Part shown: piece after piece, positions 45,609 through 47,345 of the stretch
Position numbering within the stretch: position 1 is the stretch's first letter
How the letters are laid out: every line of letters starts with the position of its first letter
DNA from: Rhodobacteraceae bacterium KLH11
GTDB taxonomy: Bacteria; Pseudomonadota; Alphaproteobacteria; Rhodobacterales; Rhodobacteraceae
NCBI GenBank assembly: GCA_000158135.1
Contig: DS999531.1
Location: 1-47,345, forward strand
Direction of reading: 5' to 3'
DNA length: 47,345 nucleotides
The notes under the pieces: model-generated
The model's database searches: none
Told to the model about the DNA's origin: nothing
Seen by the model: the letters and a program-made list of their open reading frames with translations, nothing else
Position numbers and translations under genes: made by a program

Positions 45609-46004
45609 CTAAACCCCGACATCCGGGCCGTAACAGATCATCTCCTCATCGACATCCTCGGCCTCATAAAGTTCTGTCGCCATGGGATCGCCTTCGAACT
45701 GCGCAATCAACCCGCCACCTGATTGGGTGAACACCCAGCATTGCGGGTCCGGCCGGTCTTCGTAGAGAAAACAGATCTGCCCCTCGCGCTCATACCAGAT
45801 GCCTTCCTTGCAATCCCCATCCAGAAACGACCAGATGACGCGACGATTGGGCAGATAACGCTCAACCCCATAGGCCTGACCGTCAAATCCGTAAAACAGG
45901 GTCTTTCCACGGGTATAGCGATCAAACTCTGCCCCCGACAAAGGCGACTGCGCCGCAGCGGATTGCGCAATCGCAATCAGCAGAATCATCAACATCCTGA
46001 ACAT
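45609..46004 (-). CDS. Small exported protein of unknown function
   Basis: The 131-residue protein has a clear signal peptide (FRMLMILLIAIAQSAAA, cleaved near residue 18) and a periplasmic part with Cys residues at CKEGIWYERE, ICFLYEDRP, QCWVFTQ and MICYGPDVGV that could form two disulfides. It also has the pattern GKTLFYGFDGQAYGVERYLP. No family is recognised with certainty; similar proteins next to xseA are recalled from Rhodobacterales. It converges on xseA. The acidic C-terminal part is otherwise plain. Confidence 0.75.
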   Translation of the reverse strand: MFRMLMILLIAIAQSAAAQSPLSGAEFDRYTRGKTLFYGFDGQAYGVERYLPNRRVIWSFLDGDCKEGIWYEREGQICFLYEDRPDPQCWVFTQSGGGLIAQFEGDPMATELYEAEDVDEEMICYGPDVGV

Positions 46005-46176
46005 GTCCGCATTCTGTCAGATCGCACCCGTCCGTGCCATTCAACCTTTCTTCAACACGCGCCCCCGGTCGCCGAGCCCGCAACCGCGCAACAGGTGCGG
46101 TTGATCGCCCTCACCTGACCCTTTGCAACTCCTTTAAATCCGCATTAGGTGAAAGAAGCATTTGCGGAGATCGATA

Positions 46177-47316
46177 ATGGCGTTTTTTTCCAAGCTGAAG
46201 AACAAGCTGTTCAAATCCTCATCGCGCCTCGAAGAGGGGCTTGATGCGATTGTCGAGGATGGCGGCGAGGAAACCACAAACCCCGACCCCGTGATCCCGC
46301 AACCGGAGCCGGAACCCCAACCCGTTCCCGAACTGCCCGAACCGACACCCGCACCTCAGCCAGCCGAACCCCCGGCCCCGATCCCGACCGATCCGACACC
46401 CGCCGCCCCACCGCCCGAGGTTCTGGAGACCAGAGGGCTGCTGGGCAAATTGTTCAACCGGCGCGAAGATCGCACCGCCATCCGCCGCACGCTGGACGAC
46501 GATATGCTGGAACAGCTCGAAGAGCTTCTGATCGCCTCCGACATGGGCGTCGACACCGCGCTGCGCGTCACTGCCAACATGGCCGAGGGACGCTTTGGCC
46601 GCAAACTCTCGACGCAAGAGATCAAAGCGCTGCTGGCGCAGGAAGTGGCCCGTGTGATGGACCCGGTGGCCAAGCCCATGCCGCTCTACCCCAAACGCCC
46701 GCAGGTGGTGCTGGTCGTGGGCGTCAATGGCTCGGGTAAAACCACCACCATCGGCAAACTCGCCAGCCAGTTCAAAGCCGCGGGCAAAAAGGTGGTCATC
46801 GCCGCAGGTGACACCTTCCGCGCCGCTGCGGTTGAACAATTGCAGGTCTGGGGTGACCGCGCCGGCGTGCCGGTCCTGACCGCCCCCGAAGGCTCTGATC
46901 CCGCCTCGCTCGCGTTTGATGCCCTGACCAAAGCGCAGAACGAAGGCACCGATCTGCTGATGATCGACACCGCAGGCCGCCTGCAAAACCGCGCCGACCT
47001 GATGGAGGAACTGGCCAAAATCGTCCGCGTCATCCGCAAGGTCGACGACACCGCCCCCCACAACACCCTGCTGGTGCTGGACGCCACAACCGGCCAGAAC
47101 GCCCTCAGCCAGGTCGAAACCTTCCGCAAACTGGCGGATGTCTCGGGCCTTGTGATGACCAAACTCGACGGCACCGCCAAAGGCGGTGTGCTGGTGGCGC
47201 TGGCCGACAAGTTCGGCCTGCCCATCCATGCCATCGGCGTCGGCGAACAGATCGACGACCTCGCCCCTTTCGACCCCGAAGAATTTGCCGCAGCCCTGAC
47301 AGGCCTGCAAACCTGA
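46177..47316 (+). CDS. ftsY: Signal recognition particle receptor FtsY
   Basis: The 379-residue GTPase docks the ribosome-SRP complex at the inner membrane. It begins AFFSKLKNKLFKSSSR, a membrane-binding amphipathic start, then an acidic, proline-rich A domain (about residues 28-85, with repeated PEP, PAP and PTP units). The NG domain has the P-loop GVNGSGKTTTIGKL, the GDTFRAAAVEQLQVWGDR I-box, LLMIDTAGRLQNR and TKLDGTAKGGVLVALAD. The start at 46177 has GGAG upstream; the ORF opens five codons earlier. It is followed by a copy of the intergenic repeat. Confidence 0.97.
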   Translation: MAFFSKLKNKLFKSSSRLEEGLDAIVEDGGEETTNPDPVIPQPEPEPQPVPELPEPTPAPQPAEPPAPIPTDPTPAAPPPEVLETRGLLGKLFNRREDRTAIRRTLDDDMLEQLEELLIASDMGVDTALRVTANMAEGRFGRKLSTQEIKALLAQEVARVMDPVAKPMPLYPKRPQVVLVVGVNGSGKTTTIGKLASQFKAAGKKVVIAAGDTFRAAAVEQLQVWGDRAGVPVLTAPEGSDPASLAFDALTKAQNEGTDLLMIDTAGRLQNRADLMEELAKIVRVIRKVDDTAPHNTLLVLDATTGQNALSQVETFRKLADVSGLVMTKLDGTAKGGVLVALADKFGLPIHAIGVGEQIDDLAPFDPEEFAAALTGLQT

Positions 47317-47321
47317 TCCGC

Positions 47322-47345
47322 CCCTTCATCTGGCTAAAAATATCC
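47322..47345. repeat. Second copy of the intergenic repeat (cut by window end)
   Basis: CCTTCATCTGGC and then AAATATCC occur directly after the ftsY stop, matching 42661-42683 in order and spacing. The rest of the element is beyond the window. Confidence 0.65.

Noticed and set aside
46219..47310. Leftward ORF of 363 residues antisense to ftsY
   Set aside because: It has no ribosome site or family motif, and mirrors the FtsY frame, which carries complete GTPase motifs.

Overview
The window looks like a chromosomal segment of a marine alphaproteobacterium of the order Rhodobacterales (Roseobacter-type). The reasons are the high GC content, the gene content and order (YqeY divergent from carA, DUF6446 and a PEP-utilising enzyme next to glyS, metZ behind a SAM-II riboswitch), an alphaproteobacterial-type LexA box and an FnrL-type box. 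This assignment is an inference from remembered family patterns; no search was run.

Layout. 1-2390 is a small accessory region. It holds the 5' part of a leftward gene that runs into a serine-recombinase start motif and has an SOS box in its promoter, a ParDE toxin-antitoxin pair, an unknown protein, and what may be a mobC remnant. 2391-8603 is core: HIT protein, aa3 oxidase subunit I (ctaD) behind a perfect FNR-type box, DinB-like protein, kappa-class isomerase, DUF2244 protein, YqeY and carA. 8683-10536 is a cellulose-synthase-type glycosyltransferase with an N-terminal MshEN-like (c-di-GMP-binding type) domain, interrupted by an in-frame amber codon exactly at the conserved Gln of the first MshEN repeat. 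10543-17731 carries regulators and metabolism: FCD-GntR, pyrimidine nucleotidase, UbiH-like monooxygenase, class V aminotransferase divergent from a HutC-type GntR, and two overlapping Lrp/AsnC regulators divergent from ilvC with a perfect 15-bp palindrome between them.

17875-31297 holds an EamA permease, a leftward cell-envelope/folate set (glmM, folP, folB with an extra C-terminal domain, separated by short gaps or overlaps), a SleB hydrolase, and the glyQ / DUF6446 / gltS / glyS / PPDK-like series with marC inverted inside it. 31504-39900 holds a secreted SPOR-like plus PG-binding plus dead trypsin-like protein, a ThDP decarboxylase overlapping trkH, an Ala/Pro/Lys-rich protein, folE2, and metZ under a SAM-II riboswitch with its own terminator. 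40025-47345 holds a GST, GNAT, 2Fe-2S ferredoxin coupled to an FG-GAP protein, purD, xseA, an exported small protein and ftsY. Copies of a short intergenic repeat follow the FG-GAP gene and ftsY.

Most genes are housekeeping (one-carbon/folate, cell wall precursor, purine and pyrimidine synthesis, branched-chain and sulfur amino acids, tRNA charging, protein targeting). The most unusual points are the SOS-box recombinase with an added N-terminal segment, the amber-split MshEN glycosyltransferase, the protease-like protein lacking catalytic His and Ser, the FolB fusion, and the divergent PPDK. I found no rRNA, tRNA or CRISPR array.
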